From contig CABRLN010000014.1 of NCBI GenBank assembly GCA_902471875.1, forward strand, positions 1 through 51,469: 51,469 nucleotides of DNA, given 5' to 3'. Below, piece after piece: positions 1 to 7,357 of the stretch (the first letter of the stretch is position 1; every line of letters begins with the position of its first letter). The translations under genes were made by a program, and so were the position numbers. The notes below the pieces were generated by a model. That model was not told the origin of the DNA and searched no databases. It was given only the letters and a program-made list of their open reading frames with translations. The stretch is from an uncultured Clostridium sp. (GTDB lineage Bacteria > Bacillota > Clostridia > Oscillospirales > Acutalibacteraceae).

Positions 1-191
1 AGTGAATATGATTTTCACGGTACTAACAGTACTATGTGTAAAGTGTAATTTTTAAATACATTATTATACTTGAAACTACAAACCCGAACGTATAACTTTC
101 ATTTTTTTGTCTATACTGTATATATGTTAAGGTCAACTTCTGTAAATATATACAATTATTTTCATATTTATAAAAAATTTTTACTAAATAC

Positions 192-220
192 TTGAATAAA
201 TGGAATAAATATACTATAAT
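192..220 (+). promoter_or_regulatory. Sigma-A promoter P1 (distal) of gapA array
   Basis: TTGAAT at 192-197 and TATAAT at 215-220 with a 17-bp spacer. First of three promoters in the tandem repeats; transcripts would carry a leader of about 330 nt. Confidence 0.65.
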
Positions 221-343
221 AGTTTTTGTCTTAACGAGTATGTCTTAACGAGTATATGTTAAAGTGAATTTAGGTCAAATATATACAATTATTTTTATAA
301 ATATAAAAATTTATAAAAGTTATAAAATTTTTTTACAAAACAC

Positions 344-372
344 TTGAATAATCAGAATAAATTTATTATAAT
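344..372 (+). promoter_or_regulatory. Sigma-A promoter P2 of gapA array
   Basis: TTGAAT at 344-349 and TATAAT at 367-372, spacer 17 bp. Same arrangement as P1 and P3, about 151 bp apart. Confidence 0.65.
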
Positions 373-494
373 AATATCATAATAAATTTATCTTACTGTT
401 TATACGTTAAGGTGAATATTTATAAATATAATACAAGTATTTTTATATTTATAAAAAAATTGTTGGAATTTTCTGTTAAATTTTTATCAAACAC

Positions 495-523
495 TTGAAG
501 AAATGGAATAAATATACTATAAT
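495..523 (+). promoter_or_regulatory. Sigma-A promoter P3 (proximal) of gapA
   Basis: TTGAAG at 495-500 and TATAAT at 518-523, spacer 17 bp, predicted start near 530. An inverted copy of the array motif, TTCACCTTAA (527-536), covers the predicted start site, a typical repressor position. Confidence 0.75.
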
Positions 524-557
524 AAGTTCACCTTAAATTTTAGGAGGAATTATAATT

Positions 558-1586
558 ATGTCAGTAAAAGTTGCAATTAATGGTTTCGGCCGTATTGGCC
601 GTCTTGCATTCAGACAGATGTTCGACGCAGAGGGTTACGAAGTAGTAGCTATTAACGATTTAACAGATCCTAAAATGCTAGCTAACCTTCTAAAGTATGA
701 TACAGCACAGGGTGGTTACTGTGGCAGAATCGGCCAGGGTCTTCACACTGTAGAGGCTGGCGAGGGTTCTATTATCGTTGACGGTAAAGAAATTACAATT
801 TACGCTAAGCCAAACGCTGCTGAGTTGCCTTGGGGCGAGTTAGACGTAGATGTTGTACTTGAGTGTACAGGCTTCTACTGCTCAAAAGAAAAGAGCCAGG
901 CTCACATTGACGCAGGTGCTAAGAAGGTTGTTATTTCTGCACCGGCAGGCAATGACCTTAAGACAATCGTTTACAGCGTTAACGAAGGTACTTTGACAGC
1001 TGACGACAAGATTATTTCAGCTGCTTCTTGTACAACAAACTGCCTAGCTCCTATGGCTGATACTCTAAACAAGTATGCAGCAATTCAGAGCGGTATTATG
1101 TCAACAATTCACGCTTACACAGGCGACCAAATGATTCTTGACGGTCCTCACAGAAAGGGTGACCTAAGAAGAGCAAGAGCAGGTGCTGCTAACATTGTTC
1201 CTAACTCAACAGGTGCTGCTAAGGCTATTGGTCTTGTTATTCCTGAGTTAAACGGCAAGCTAATTGGTTCTGCACAAAGAGTTCCTGTTCCTACAGGTTC
1301 AACAACAATTCTAACAGCTGTTGTTAAGGGCAGTGACGTAACTGTTGACGGTATTAACGCTGCTATGAAGGCTGCTGCTTCTGATTCATTTGGTTACAAT
1401 GAGGATCAGATTGTTTCTTCAGATGTTATAGGTATGAGATACGGTTCACTATTTGACGCTACTCAGACAATGGTATCTAAGATTGCTGACGACCTATATG
1501 AGGTTCAGGTAGTTTCTTGGTACGATAATGAGAATAGCTATACAAGCCAAATGGTTAGAACAATTAAGTATTTCGCTGAGCTATAA
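558..1586 (+). CDS. gapA: Glyceraldehyde-3-phosphate dehydrogenase, type I
   Basis: Converts glyceraldehyde-3-phosphate, phosphate and NAD+ to 1,3-bisphosphoglycerate in cytosolic glycolysis. The 342-residue protein opens with the Rossmann motif AINGFGRIGR, has the catalytic motif SAASCTTNCLAP with Cys158 as the expected nucleophile, and ends with the family motif WYDNENSYTSQMV; full length for the family. ATG at 558 follows AGGAGG at 542-547. It is monocistronic, framed by three upstream promoters and a terminator, with no cggR, pgk or tpi neighbour as is common in other Firmicutes. Codon use is strongly biased, as expected of a highly expressed gene. Identity is essentially certain; the cofactor preference is taken from the family. 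Confidence 0.98.
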   Translation: MSVKVAINGFGRIGRLAFRQMFDAEGYEVVAINDLTDPKMLANLLKYDTAQGGYCGRIGQGLHTVEAGEGSIIVDGKEITIYAKPNAAELPWGELDVDVVLECTGFYCSKEKSQAHIDAGAKKVVISAPAGNDLKTIVYSVNEGTLTADDKIISAASCTTNCLAPMADTLNKYAAIQSGIMSTIHAYTGDQMILDGPHRKGDLRRARAGAANIVPNSTGAAKAIGLVIPELNGKLIGSAQRVPVPTGSTTILTAVVKGSDVTVDGINAAMKAAASDSFGYNEDQIVSSDVIGMRYGSLFDATQTMVSKIADDLYEVQVVSWYDNENSYTSQMVRTIKYFAEL

Positions 1587-1655
1587 TCTTAATTTAATTT
1601 AGCTAGTAATTGAAAGGATTAACCCCCCTTCAATTATCATAGTATCATCATTAGA

Positions 1656-1701
1656 AAATCGCCAACAGTAGTATTGAAGAGCTATTGTTGGTGATTTTTT
1701 T
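1656..1701 (+). terminator. Rho-independent terminator after gapA
   Basis: AATCGCCAACAGTAG pairs with CTATTGTTGGTGATT (one G-T/mismatch region) around a short loop, followed by a run of T at 1695-1701. Confidence 0.85.
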
Positions 1702-1705
1702 ATGC

Positions 1706-1755
1706 TTTATTGCCTGTATTCAGCTATATGCTATACAATATTTATTGCCTGTATT
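1706..1755 (+). repeat. 15-bp direct repeat between gapA and pckA
   Basis: TTTATTGCCTGTATT occurs exactly at 1706-1720 and again at 1741-1755, 20 bp apart, just after the gapA terminator. No gene or known element is associated. The rest of 1702-1925 shows nothing recognisable. Confidence 0.7.
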
Positions 1756-1928
1756 GGGCTGCATAAATAATAATGAATTAACAGCCAATTTGCAATTCAC
1801 AAAACTTTAAAATTCAAAACCCGTCTGCAAATTATGTAATTTATAGGTTATTTTGCACCGAGAACGCACCAAAAGCAGTAAAAAAATTCAAAATTCTGAA
1901 TAATTTGTTAATTTAGCTTGTTAAATGC

Positions 1929-1957
1929 TTGACAAACATATAAATGAATGTCATAAT
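1929..1957 (+). promoter_or_regulatory. Promoter of pckA
   Basis: Consensus TTGACA at 1929-1934 and CATAAT at 1952-1957, spacer 17 bp. Downstream in the leader GTATTAG (1972-1978) and CTAATAC (1996-2002) form a 7-bp dyad that could be an operator or a hairpin. Confidence 0.75.
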
Positions 1958-2024
1958 AGCAGTATTGACGAGTATTAGCGTATATTTAAGAAACACTAAT
2001 ACAGTATGAAGGAGGAAAAAAATA

Positions 2025-3590
2025 ATGGAAACATACGGTCTAGAAAATCTAGGAATTCTTAATCCAACAGCCGTTCACCGCAACCTGACACCTGCCCAGC
2101 TAACAGAGGCAGCTCTTCGCCGTGGTGAGGGTACACTAAGCAACACCGGTGCTCTTGTTGTTAAAACAGGTAAGTACACAGGTCGTTCTGCTAACGATAA
2201 GTTTATTGTTGACTCAGAGGGTGTTCATGACGACATTGCTTGGGGCAAGGTAAACAAGCCTATTTCACAGGAGAATTTTGACGCACTTTATGAAAAGGTT
2301 ACTTCATACCTTCAAAATCGTGAAATCTTCATTTTTGACGGCTTCGCAGGTGCTGACCCTAAATATACAGAATCATTCAGAATTGTAAACGAGCTTGCTT
2401 CACAAAACTTGTTTATTCATCAGCTTCTTCGCCGTCCAAGCGCTGAAGAGCTTGCAAGCTTTAAAGAGAACTACACAATTATTGCTGCTCCTGGTTTCAA
2501 GTGTATTCCTGAGCGTGACCACACAAACAGTGAGGCTGCTATTATTATCGACTATGAAAAGCACATTGTTCTTATTTGCGGTACACAGTATTCAGGCGAA
2601 ATTAAGAAGTCTGTATTCTCAGTAATGAACTACATTCTTCCTAAGAAGGGCGTTCTTCCAATGCACTGCTCAGCTAACATTGGCGACGCTAATGACGCTG
2701 CTGTATTCTTTGGTCTTTCAGGTACAGGTAAAACTACACTTTCAGCTGACCCTAACCGTAAGCTTATTGGTGACGACGAGCACGGTTGGGCTGACGACTC
2801 AGTATTCAACTTTGAGGGCGGCTGCTATGCTAAGTGTATTAACCTTTCTGCTGAAAATGAGCCAGAAATCTACAATGCTATTAAGTTTGGTTCACTTGTT
2901 GAGAACGTTGTTATGGACGAAGAAACAAGAGAATTTGATTTTGACGACGCTACACTTGCTGAAAACAGCCGTGTAGGTTACCCTGTAGAGTACATTTCAA
3001 ACGCAGAGCTTTCAGGTATGTCAACAAGCGTTCCTAAAACAGTTATCTTCTTAACAGCTGACGCTTACGGCGTTTTGCCTCCAATTTCAAAGCTTGACAA
3101 AAACCAGGCTATGTACTACTTTGTATCAGGCTTTACATCAAAGCTTGCAGGTACAGAAATTGGCGTTACAGAGCCTGTTCCTACATTCTCAACATGCTTT
3201 GGCGAGCCATTTTTGCCACTTGACCCATCAGTATATGCTTCTATGCTGGCTGAAAAGGTTGAAAAGTCTGGTGCTAATGTTTACCTTATAAACACAGGCT
3301 GGAACGGTACAGGTAAAAGAACAAAGCTTGCTTACACCCGTGCAATGGTATCAGCTGCTCTTAACGGTGAGCTATTAAAGAGCGAGTTTGTAACAGACCC
3401 ATACTTTGGTGTTTCTGTTCCTACAACTTGTCCTGGCTGCCCTGACGAGATTATGATTCCTGCTAACACATGGGAAGACAAGAGCGAGTACGAGGCAAAG
3501 GCTAAGATGCTAGCTAAGTCATTTGTTGAAAACTTCAAGAAATATACTCATATGTCAGAAGAAGTTGTAAACGCAGGTCCTAAGGCTTAA
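2025..3590 (+). CDS. pckA: Phosphoenolpyruvate carboxykinase (ATP)
   Basis: Interconverts oxaloacetate plus ATP and phosphoenolpyruvate plus CO2 plus ADP in the cytosol. In gut anaerobes it often runs towards oxaloacetate, conserving ATP during fermentation; that direction is inference. The 521-residue protein has the ATP-type PEPCK phosphate-binding loop GLSGTGKTT at about 230-238, the following LIGDDEHGW metal-binding motif, and an RTKLAYTRAM segment near residue 430. ATG at 2025 follows AAGGAGG at 2009-2015. Single-gene unit with its own promoter and terminator, placed directly after gapA. Length is slightly under the usual 525-540 residues; nothing appears missing. Confidence 0.97.
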   Translation: METYGLENLGILNPTAVHRNLTPAQLTEAALRRGEGTLSNTGALVVKTGKYTGRSANDKFIVDSEGVHDDIAWGKVNKPISQENFDALYEKVTSYLQNREIFIFDGFAGADPKYTESFRIVNELASQNLFIHQLLRRPSAEELASFKENYTIIAAPGFKCIPERDHTNSEAAIIIDYEKHIVLICGTQYSGEIKKSVFSVMNYILPKKGVLPMHCSANIGDANDAAVFFGLSGTGKTTLSADPNRKLIGDDEHGWADDSVFNFEGGCYAKCINLSAENEPEIYNAIKFGSLVENVVMDEETREFDFDDATLAENSRVGYPVEYISNAELSGMSTSVPKTVIFLTADAYGVLPPISKLDKNQAMYYFVSGFTSKLAGTEIGVTEPVPTFSTCFGEPFLPLDPSVYASMLAEKVEKSGANVYLINTGWNGTGKRTKLAYTRAMVSAALNGELLKSEFVTDPYFGVSVPTTCPGCPDEIMIPANTWEDKSEYEAKAKMLAKSFVENFKKYTHMSEEVVNAGPKA

Positions 3591-3615
3591 TTGGATTATT
3601 AATATTTTAATATAT

Positions 3616-3649
3616 AAAAACCGCTTACAGTCAGCTGTAGGCGGTTTTT
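3616..3649 (+). terminator. Terminator after pckA
   Basis: AAAACCGCTTACAG and CTGTAGGCGGTTTT form a strong stem with a short loop and a T run. Confidence 0.9.
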
Positions 3650-3682
3650 GCCGTATATCCCCCGTCATATTGCCCTTAACCC

Positions 3683-3711
3683 TTGCATTTAGCACTGTTT
3701 TTAGGTATTAT
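3683..3711 (+). promoter_or_regulatory. Promoter of the 3.8-5.4 kb operon
   Basis: TTGCAT at 3683-3688 and TATTAT at 3706-3711 with a 17-bp spacer, about 70 bp before the first gene. Confidence 0.5.
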
Positions 3712-3778
3712 ATATTTGGTAAAATATATAAATAATTTTTTATACTAGACAACAATAAGTTGAAAGGAACACCAAAAA

Positions 3779-4108
3779 ATGACTGTGGCAGATTTACAAA
3801 ATGCATTATTAATTAAAACTGCATATGAAGGTATGAACCTTAGCAAAACAGTAACAGGCTGCTATACAGGAGATATGCTAAGCAGTGTGCTAAAGCACGC
3901 AAAACCGGGCAATGTATGGCTAACCGTTGTTAACAACCCAAACACTGTTGCTGTTGCTATGCTGCGTGGTTTAAGCTGTATTATAATGTGCGAAGGCGTT
4001 AAGCCTACTGCCGACGCTTTAAAAGCTGCACTTGAAAAGAAAATTCCTATTTTACTAACCAACAAAACAGCTTATCAGCTGGCTGTTGAAATAGGTAAGG
4101 TGATATAA
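3779..4108 (+). CDS. DRTGG-domain protein
   Basis: A 109-residue soluble protein matching the DRTGG domain type (HprK N-terminal-like fold). Such proteins are known in Clostridia as the first gene of clusters encoding NADH-linked [FeFe]-hydrogenases, where they are usually followed by a GHKL ATPase exactly as here. The sequence has the expected alternation of short strands and helices, ending in a segment beginning KIPILLTNKTAYQLAVEIG. It overlaps the next gene by one base (TAATG), implying translational coupling. The RBS GAAAGGA lies at 3762-3768. The biochemical role is unknown; a ligand-sensing partner for the kinase-like neighbour is inference. Confidence 0.7.
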   Translation: MTVADLQNALLIKTAYEGMNLSKTVTGCYTGDMLSSVLKHAKPGNVWLTVVNNPNTVAVAMLRGLSCIIMCEGVKPTADALKAALEKKIPILLTNKTAYQLAVEIGKVI

Positions 4109-4566
4109 TGCAAGATATTCGTGACTGTATTTTAGAGCTTGTTAAAAATTCTATTGAAGCAGGCAGTACATTTATTAAAATAACGGTTTTCCAAAAGGAT
4201 TCACGCCGTCTTATAATGCAGGTTGAGGACAATGGCTGCGGTATGACAGCCGAACAATGCCTGCTGTGCGAAGACCCCTTTTATTCTTCAAAAAATAAAG
4301 AGGTTGGCATAGGCATTCCACTGGTTAAAGAGCTTGCACTGCGTACCGGCGGTGACTTTGCCGTTGAAAGTACTTTGGGTAATGGTGCAGTGGTTTCAGC
4401 ATTATTTAAGCCGTATGACATTAATATGCTTCCTATTGGTGACCTTTACAAAGCCACGCTGGAGCTTATTAAGCAACACAGCGACATAGACTTTGTGCTG
4501 TACCAAAAAACAGGCAACCGAAACATTACCATTGACTCTCGCTGCAATAAACCAAGGGTAAACTAA
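4108..4566 (+). CDS. GHKL-family ATP-binding protein (anti-sigma-regulator/histidine-kinase-like)
   Basis: A 152-residue stand-alone GHKL ATPase domain with N box ELVKNSIEAG (about residues 10-19), G1 box DNGCGM (about 41-46) and G2 box GIGIPL (about 71-76). No sensor, dimerisation or receiver domain is present. It is the usual partner of DRTGG proteins in clostridial hydrogenase clusters, where it is annotated as an anti-sigma or serine/threonine kinase-like regulator. It overlaps both neighbours by one base. The hydrogenase and NuoE/F-like genes normally downstream are absent here, so the target of this pair is unknown. Confidence 0.75.
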   Translation: MQDIRDCILELVKNSIEAGSTFIKITVFQKDSRRLIMQVEDNGCGMTAEQCLLCEDPFYSSKNKEVGIGIPLVKELALRTGGDFAVESTLGNGAVVSALFKPYDINMLPIGDLYKATLELIKQHSDIDFVLYQKTGNRNITIDSRCNKPRVN

Positions 4567-5192
4567 TGGAGCATATAACTATGATAAAATATGCAGTTTT
4601 AAATACCTTATTGGCTTTTGATATACATTCTTTAAATCATATAATAATTTTACCTGTTGCTTTAATTATATATGCTGCCGTGTTAATATTGTTAATGGTT
4701 TACTTTGCATTAAAAAAGCCTAAAACCAGCCTTTGCACACTGGTTATACTGGGCTGCCAGGTAAAAAACGGCAAACCCAGCAAAAGCCTTAAACGGCGTT
4801 TAGACGCTGCTTGTAAATACCTTGTGAAAAATCCTGATATATACTGTGTTGTTTCAGGCGGTAAGGGCAGTGACGAAATTATGTCCGAAGCCGAATGTAT
4901 GTACAGGTACCTTTTAAAATGCGGAATTTCTCCCACAAGAATAATTAAAGAGGATAAATCAGTAAACACAAGGTTAAACATAATTAATTCTTACAATATT
5001 ATAAAGCAAATGCACCTTTGTACCAATTTGGTAATTGCTACAGATTTTTACCACCAACTACGCAGCCGTATAATAGCAAAAAAGTGCGGTATTAAGGTTT
5101 GCGGTGCTGTCAGCAGTGTACCGCCACCTAAAACATTTGTACTAAACACCTTGCGAGAGCTTGTAGCAGTACCGGTGGAAATTATTAAATAA
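4566..5192 (+). CDS. DUF218 / YdcF-SanA-ElyC family membrane protein
   Basis: A 208-residue protein with one hydrophobic segment at about residues 24-48 followed by a DUF218 domain. Family marks are the strand-turn LVILGCQVKNGKPS, the repeated LKRRLDAA helix, VVSGGKG, the EAECMYRYLLKCGI segment and a late region with ATDFYHQLRS. DUF218 proteins in other bacteria act in cell-envelope or vancomycin-tolerance phenotypes, but the reaction is not established. The start overlaps the previous stop codon by one base, so the gene is probably coupled to the GHKL gene. Confidence 0.8.
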   Translation: MEHITMIKYAVLNTLLAFDIHSLNHIIILPVALIIYAAVLILLMVYFALKKPKTSLCTLVILGCQVKNGKPSKSLKRRLDAACKYLVKNPDIYCVVSGGKGSDEIMSEAECMYRYLLKCGISPTRIIKEDKSVNTRLNIINSYNIIKQMHLCTNLVIATDFYHQLRSRIIAKKCGIKVCGAVSSVPPPKTFVLNTLRELVAVPVEIIK

Positions 5193-5224
5193 ACACAGAC
5201 TACTTTAAGGAGGTTTATATATTA

Positions 5225-5431
5225 ATGAGTAAATATGATGCTTTATGGGAATATATACAAAAAAGCAGTAGTTCATCATTAAAATTAACCTTTGATGAAA
5301 TAAATAATATTGCCCGAATACCAATAGACCATTCTTTTCTAAAATACAAAAAAGAATTAACAGCGTATGGATATAAAGTAGAAAAAATATCTATGAAAGA
5401 AAAAACCGTTTTATTTAATAAAATTGATTAA
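5225..5431 (+). CDS. Small DUF7662-like protein
   Basis: A 68-residue protein with strong RBS AAGGAGG 10 bp before the ATG. The pattern KYDALWEYI, then LTFDEINNI, then a C-terminal strand pair VEKISMKEKTVLFNK resembles DUF7662, a small domain found near restriction and other accessory genes. No catalytic motif is visible. It lies 32 bp after the DUF218 gene and its 3' end forms part of a terminator stem. The family match is from memory of the pattern and moderately sure; function unknown. Confidence 0.6.
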   Translation: MSKYDALWEYIQKSSSSSLKLTFDEINNIARIPIDHSFLKYKKELTAYGYKVEKISMKEKTVLFNKID

Positions 5432-5444
5432 GAACGGTTTTTTG
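5399..5444 (+). terminator. Terminator overlapping the end of the DUF7662-like gene
   Basis: AAAAACCGTT (5401-5410) pairs with AACGGTTTTT (5433-5442); the loop contains the stop codon, so the coding end doubles as terminator. Confidence 0.7.
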
Positions 5445-5480
5445 TAAAGTGTTTACAATATAATCAGATGCTTGTATATA

Positions 5481-5532
5481 AAAAATCCCCGACTACACTA
5501 AGTTGTTTACAAAGTATAGTCGGGGATTTTAC
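5481..5532. terminator. Bidirectional terminator
   Basis: AAAAATCCCCGACTACAC pairs with GTATAGTCGGGGATTTT (one mismatch); A and T runs on both sides allow use by the plus-strand operon and the convergent bioY unit. Confidence 0.9.
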
Positions 5533-5553
5533 TATTTTGTGTTTATGCAGCTG

Positions 5554-5943
5554 TCAGTATTTATTATACTCCCAACACTTCCACTGGCAGTTTTTGCATA
5601 CAGTGCTTAACAGTCCTTTGTTTATAATCTTTGTGTAAGCCATATGCTTTAACTGCCGCCAGCTTATACTGTCGCCATAGTTTAAATTGTACTGCTGCAA
5701 ACAGGCGTTGTCAAAGCTGTTTACTTTGCAGTGCGTTAAGCACCTGCCGTCTGCCTTGTTGGGGCAGGCTGTACAAACTATGTCGCAGTTTTCTGTTAAA
5801 GATATGGTTGGATTTTCTTCTTCAAGCACCTTTATTATTCTTTTCATTTCCTGCACAAACTTGTCGCTGTAGCCCTTCCCCACAAAGTACTGAATACACA
5901 GGCTGTGGTGAGGCCGCAGATTATAACTGTACAACTTTGTCAA
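5554..5943 (-). CDS. DUF1284 family cysteine-rich protein
   Basis: A 129-residue protein with the DUF1284 hallmark LRPHHSLCIQYF near the N-terminus and many cysteines (CDIVCTACPNKADGRC, CKVNSFDNAC, CKNCQWKCW), suggesting a metal or iron-sulfur site. Its biochemical role is unknown. The start appears to be TTG at 5943, within the last codons of bioY, giving a 23-bp overlap; no good ribosome binding site is seen, so translation is probably coupled to bioY. A second TTG nine bases on is possible. Being locked into the biotin-regulated transcript suggests a biotin-related or biotin-linked role, which is inference. Confidence 0.8.
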   Translation of the reverse strand: MTKLYSYNLRPHHSLCIQYFVGKGYSDKFVQEMKRIIKVLEEENPTISLTENCDIVCTACPNKADGRCLTHCKVNSFDNACLQQYNLNYGDSISWRQLKHMAYTKIINKGLLSTVCKNCQWKCWEYNKY

Positions 5944-6490
5944 GACGGTTTACCAAAACTGACGCAACAGCTATTTTTAATGCGTCTGCAATTAAAAAAG
6001 GTACTACGCAAAGCATTAAAGCTTCAGCAATGCCCGTACCTGTTGAAAAACAGAACCAAGCTGTACCAAAAGCATAGCATAATACCATGCCTATTACCAT
6101 TGCAACTACAAGCACCCACAGCTTTCTGCCCAGCTTGTCAGTCATAATGCCAATTGCCAGTGCAGTAAAAATAAAGCCTATTATGTACCCGCCTGTTGGA
6201 CCAACCAATATTGACAATCCGCCTGAAAAACCTGCAAATACAGGCAATCCTATTAAACCAAGCAGAGCATATACTAAAACGCTTATTGTACCTCTTTTCC
6301 AGCTAAGAAGTGCCGCCGCCATAAATACACCAAGGGTTTGCAATGTAAACGGCACAGGACCAAATGGAATTTGAATTTGCGCACACACCGCAATAATAGC
6401 AACAAACATTGCTGTAAAAACAACATCAAGAATATTTTTTCTTACATTCAGCTTGCCGCCGTTACTTTTTTTAGCTTCTGAACTGTTCAT
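5921..6490 (-). CDS. bioY: BioY, substrate-binding membrane component of the biotin ECF transporter
   Basis: Binds and imports biotin, alone or with the shared EcfA/EcfT energy module. The 189-residue protein is hydrophobic with about six membrane segments and has the BioY signatures LGVFMAAALLSWKRGT, LLGLIGLPVFAGFSGG and LVGPTGGYIIGF. ATG at 6490 follows AGGAGG. The promoter region carries two BirA-type dyads, so repression by biotin-loaded BirA is expected, and a BirA with a DNA-binding domain is encoded at 13.2-14.2 kb. The 3' end overlaps the DUF1284 gene. No biotin synthesis genes are visible, so uptake may be the main route here (inference). Confidence 0.95.
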   Translation of the reverse strand: MNSSEAKKSNGGKLNVRKNILDVVFTAMFVAIIAVCAQIQIPFGPVPFTLQTLGVFMAAALLSWKRGTISVLVYALLGLIGLPVFAGFSGGLSILVGPTGGYIIGFIFTALAIGIMTDKLGRKLWVLVVAMVIGMVLCYAFGTAWFCFSTGTGIAEALMLCVVPFLIADALKIAVASVLVNRLDKVVQL

Positions 6491-6506
6491 TTTAAATTCC
6501 TCCTAA

Positions 6507-6540
6507 ATTGTCAACTTGTATTAATTACTAAGTTGACAAT
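6507..6540 (-). promoter_or_regulatory. BirA-type operator over the bioY start site
   Basis: ATTGTCAACTT (6507-6517) and AAGTTGACAAT (6530-6540) form a perfect 11-bp dyad with 12-bp spacer, directly downstream of the bioY -10 box. Matches the known BirA operator layout (TTGT-AAC half-sites). Confidence 0.85.
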
Positions 6541-6569
6541 ATTATAAACCTAACAGTTTGAATTGTCAA
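6541..6569 (-). promoter_or_regulatory. bioY promoter
   Basis: On the minus strand TTGACA (6564-6569) and TATAAT (6541-6546) are separated by 17 bp, a full consensus promoter enclosed by two operators. Confidence 0.9.
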
Positions 6570-6595
6570 CCGTGATAAAATATTCAGTTTACAAT
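6562..6595 (-). promoter_or_regulatory. Second BirA-type operator over the bioY -35 box
   Basis: ATTGTCAACC (6562-6571) and GTTTACAAT (6587-6595) form a second dyad of BirA type with a 15-bp centre; its left half contains the -35 hexamer. Confidence 0.7.
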
Positions 6596-6702
6596 TCGAG
6601 TGCAAAATTTCTTGCAGCACTTTCGACATAAAAGCTTTAATTCCTATGGTTTGTTTTTAATACTAGTAATTGTTCGAAAAAATAAAACATCTTCTATTCT
6701 CC

Positions 6703-7254
6703 CTAGTACAACAGCGTATAATCACGCTCAAAAAGCTCATAGCACATATCTTCTTTCAGCTTTTCGGGCGGAAGCTTTTCAAGCAGCTTTAGCTGTACAA
6801 AACGCTTGCTTTTTTGCTTATACTTTGGCAGTTGGTTTTTCTCAAGAATATTGTTAAGCTCCAGCCGCCATAACAGTTTTATTTGGTAACTTACCTTTAG
6901 TCTTGGGGTTAATGCCGGCTGTCGCTGCTCATCTACCTTTACCCTGCCGTCTTCGTCATAAACACACAAAATACCCCAATGTGCAGGAACATGCTTATGC
7001 ACCTGCTTTGCATGGCTTTTTCCCACTGCTATGTAGTTATAGTCAAAAAAGTGATTATAATCCTTTACCTGTGTGGTTAAACGCACATAAGTGTCAGCAT
7101 CACTTTTAATTTCAATTCCAATAAGCTTGTCCTCCAGCACTACAACTACATCTGCTATAGAGTTTCTTATAGCAAGCTCCTCAAAAATTCTTACCTTGTC
7201 ATATTTACTCTCTATATAATCAAACAACGGCTCGCGTATATCCTTGTCTTTCAT
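6703..7254 (-). CDS. sce7726 family protein (PD-(D/E)XK nuclease-like)
   Basis: A 183-residue soluble protein. After the opening KDKDIREPLFDYI it shows Asp35 and the Glu48-Ile-Lys50 of a PD-(D/E)XK nuclease core (IADVVVVL then IGIEIKSDADTYVRL), followed by HWGILCVYDEDGRV. These are marks of the sce7726 family, of unknown function and often found near mobile or defence genes. ATG at 7254 is preferred because GGTGA precedes it by six bases; a GTG lies nine bases upstream. It stands alone between the bioY unit and a divergent lipoprotein. No partner gene that would prove a defence role is present. No hairpin terminator is visible in 6596-6702. Confidence 0.75.
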   Translation of the reverse strand: MKDKDIREPLFDYIESKYDKVRIFEELAIRNSIADVVVVLEDKLIGIEIKSDADTYVRLTTQVKDYNHFFDYNYIAVGKSHAKQVHKHVPAHWGILCVYDEDGRVKVDEQRQPALTPRLKVSYQIKLLWRLELNNILEKNQLPKYKQKSKRFVQLKLLEKLPPEKLKEDMCYELFERDYTLLY

Positions 7255-7357
7255 ATTAATCACCGTATATATTGTATCACTTTTTAAATATAATTACATT
7301 AGTTTTTTAGTAAACAATGATTTTACAGCTAATTTGTTGTAAACCTTACATTTTATA

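Larger units (their letters stand above)
112..536 (+). repeat. Three tandem promoter-bearing repeats upstream of gapA
   Basis: Three imperfect units of about 130-150 bp (roughly 112-241, 242-388, 389-536) each start with a TTAAGGTGAA-like motif (126-136, 258-268, 406-416), run through AT-rich DNA containing a shared ATATTTATAAAAA-like stretch, and end with a complete sigma-A promoter with 17-bp spacer. The motif recurs once more, inverted, at 527-536. Within the array GTCTTAACGAGTAT is perfectly duplicated at 228-241 and 242-255. Seen directly; the origin by tandem duplication of the gapA promoter region is inference. Confidence 0.8.

Noticed and set aside
112..536. CRISPR-like array upstream of gapA
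   Set aside because: Units are about 130-150 bp, imperfect, AT-rich and contain promoters; there are no short identical repeats with unique spacers and no cas genes.
2395..3538. Several additional reading frames inside pckA, plus and minus strand
   Set aside because: They are out-of-frame shadows of a strongly biased gene; their leucine/serine-rich translations have no family signature or ribosome binding site.
5631..6374. Plus-strand frames across DUF1284 and bioY
   Set aside because: Opposite-strand shadows; the minus strand has clear BioY and DUF1284 motifs.
6087..6857. Hydrophobic plus-strand frame near the bioY promoter
   Set aside because: Overlaps the operators, has no ribosome binding site and no family signature.
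7336..7345. Isolated TTGTAAACC resembling a BirA half-site
   Set aside because: No second half-site at the required distance and the downstream gene is an unrelated lipoprotein.
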